NCBI GenBank assembly: GCA_037127315.1
Contig: JBBBDQ010001156.1
Coordinates: 1,335,001 to 1,399,000, forward strand
DNA: 64,000 nt
Source: Ascarosepion bandense
Taxonomy: Eukaryota; Mollusca; Cephalopoda; Sepiida; Sepiidae
Direction of reading: 5' to 3'
Shown here: positions 63,854 to 64,000 of the stretch, piece after piece
How the letters are laid out: each line of letters starts with the position of its first letter
How positions within the stretch are numbered: position 1 is the stretch's first letter
Notes under the pieces: model-generated
The model's database searches: none
The model's input: only the letters and a program-made list of their open reading frames with translations
What the model was told of the DNA's origin: nothing
Made by a program: the position numbers and the translations under genes

Positions 63854-64000
63854 CAGTAATGAAAGAAGGCAGTAAATACAAACAAGATTTACATTTAGTA
63901 GATTCTGTAGAAAAGCAAAAGAGAAGCCAAGAACCAACACTAGCGGCAAAAAATATGAAAAAGAAAGCCAAGAATAAATTTCTTGAACAGATGAAACAAC
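63854..64000 (+). pseudogene. LINE-C fragment, opposite orientation
   Basis: The plus-strand frame reads KEGSKYKQDLHLVDSVEKQK and RSQEPTLAAKNMKKKAKNKF, the linker between RT and CCHC knuckle that copy 2 carries at about 62830-62700. It continues past the window edge. Confidence 0.85.

Overview
The window looks like intergenic, repeat-dominated DNA from a metazoan, most likely a mollusc and probably a coleoid cephalopod. The reasons are AT-rich sequence, very abundant (TA)n, (ATT)n, (TTTC)n, (CTAT)n and (TTC)n microsatellites, tRNA-derived SINEs of octopus type, and relics of Penelope-like elements, several LINE clades, mariner and Helitron-like elements. The taxonomic call is inference from repeat style. 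I see no host protein-coding gene, intact tRNA or functional rRNA gene. Nearly every long open frame is a low-complexity translation (poly-Phe/Ser/Leu, Ile-Tyr, Lys/Glu) or a broken retroelement piece.

Repeat families used below. LINE-A: non-LTR element whose RT C-terminus reads RLWNSLP-like and whose 3' end is a conserved tail ending in oligo-A. LINE-B: a second non-LTR element with a KFLGHxMRKE C-terminus, clade unresolved. LINE-C: R2-like element with a CCHC knuckle, a restriction-like endonuclease and an (AAT)n tail. SINE-1: ~305 bp tRNA-derived SINE. SINE-2: short element of one to three ~150 bp monomers sharing the LINE-A 3' tail. PLE: Penelope-like RT/GIY-YIG relics. Retrozyme: ~307 nt unit with a tRNA-Lys-like segment and a type I hammerhead ribozyme (HHR).

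Layout. 1-2.7 kb: pyrimidine-rich tract and microsatellites. 2.7-6.6 kb: PLE relics in tandem, with two hammerhead ribozymes 307 nt apart between the PLE parts. 7-11.1 kb: LINE-B, SINE-1 with clear target duplications, LINE-A. 11.2-13.2 kb: two palindromic or terminal-inverted-repeat elements. 13.6-20.4 kb: LINE-A, SINE-2 and a mariner relic, with a (TTTC)n minisatellite. 20-25.6 kb: simple repeats. 25.6-27 kb: first LINE-C. 28.6-34.8 kb: LINE-B with a SINE nested inside, an LTR with a 5-bp duplication and inserted DNA, a PLE with a foldback element. 35-39 kb: Helitron-like element, second hammerhead lineage, PLE GIY-YIG domain. 39-45.6 kb: LINE-A/B mosaic, a 5S rRNA-headed SINE, SINE-1 array, solo LTR in LINE-B. 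45.9-47.2 kb: polypurine tract. 48.1-50.2 kb: a near-identical 935 bp tandem duplication. 50.7-61 kb: SINE-1 pair, Helitron-like elements, nested MITE and LINE-A, more hammerhead and PLE relics. 61.7-64 kb: a long LINE-C relic and the start of an inverted second copy.

The most interesting system is the hammerhead/retrozyme family. At least five copies keep the CUGAUGA/GAAA core. A second subfamily carries compensatory base changes in stem I. The best copy is a dimeric unit embedded between PLE sequences, which could supply the replication machinery. The same unit carries tRNA-Lys-like A and B boxes, so transcription by RNA polymerase III followed by self-cleavage is a testable model.
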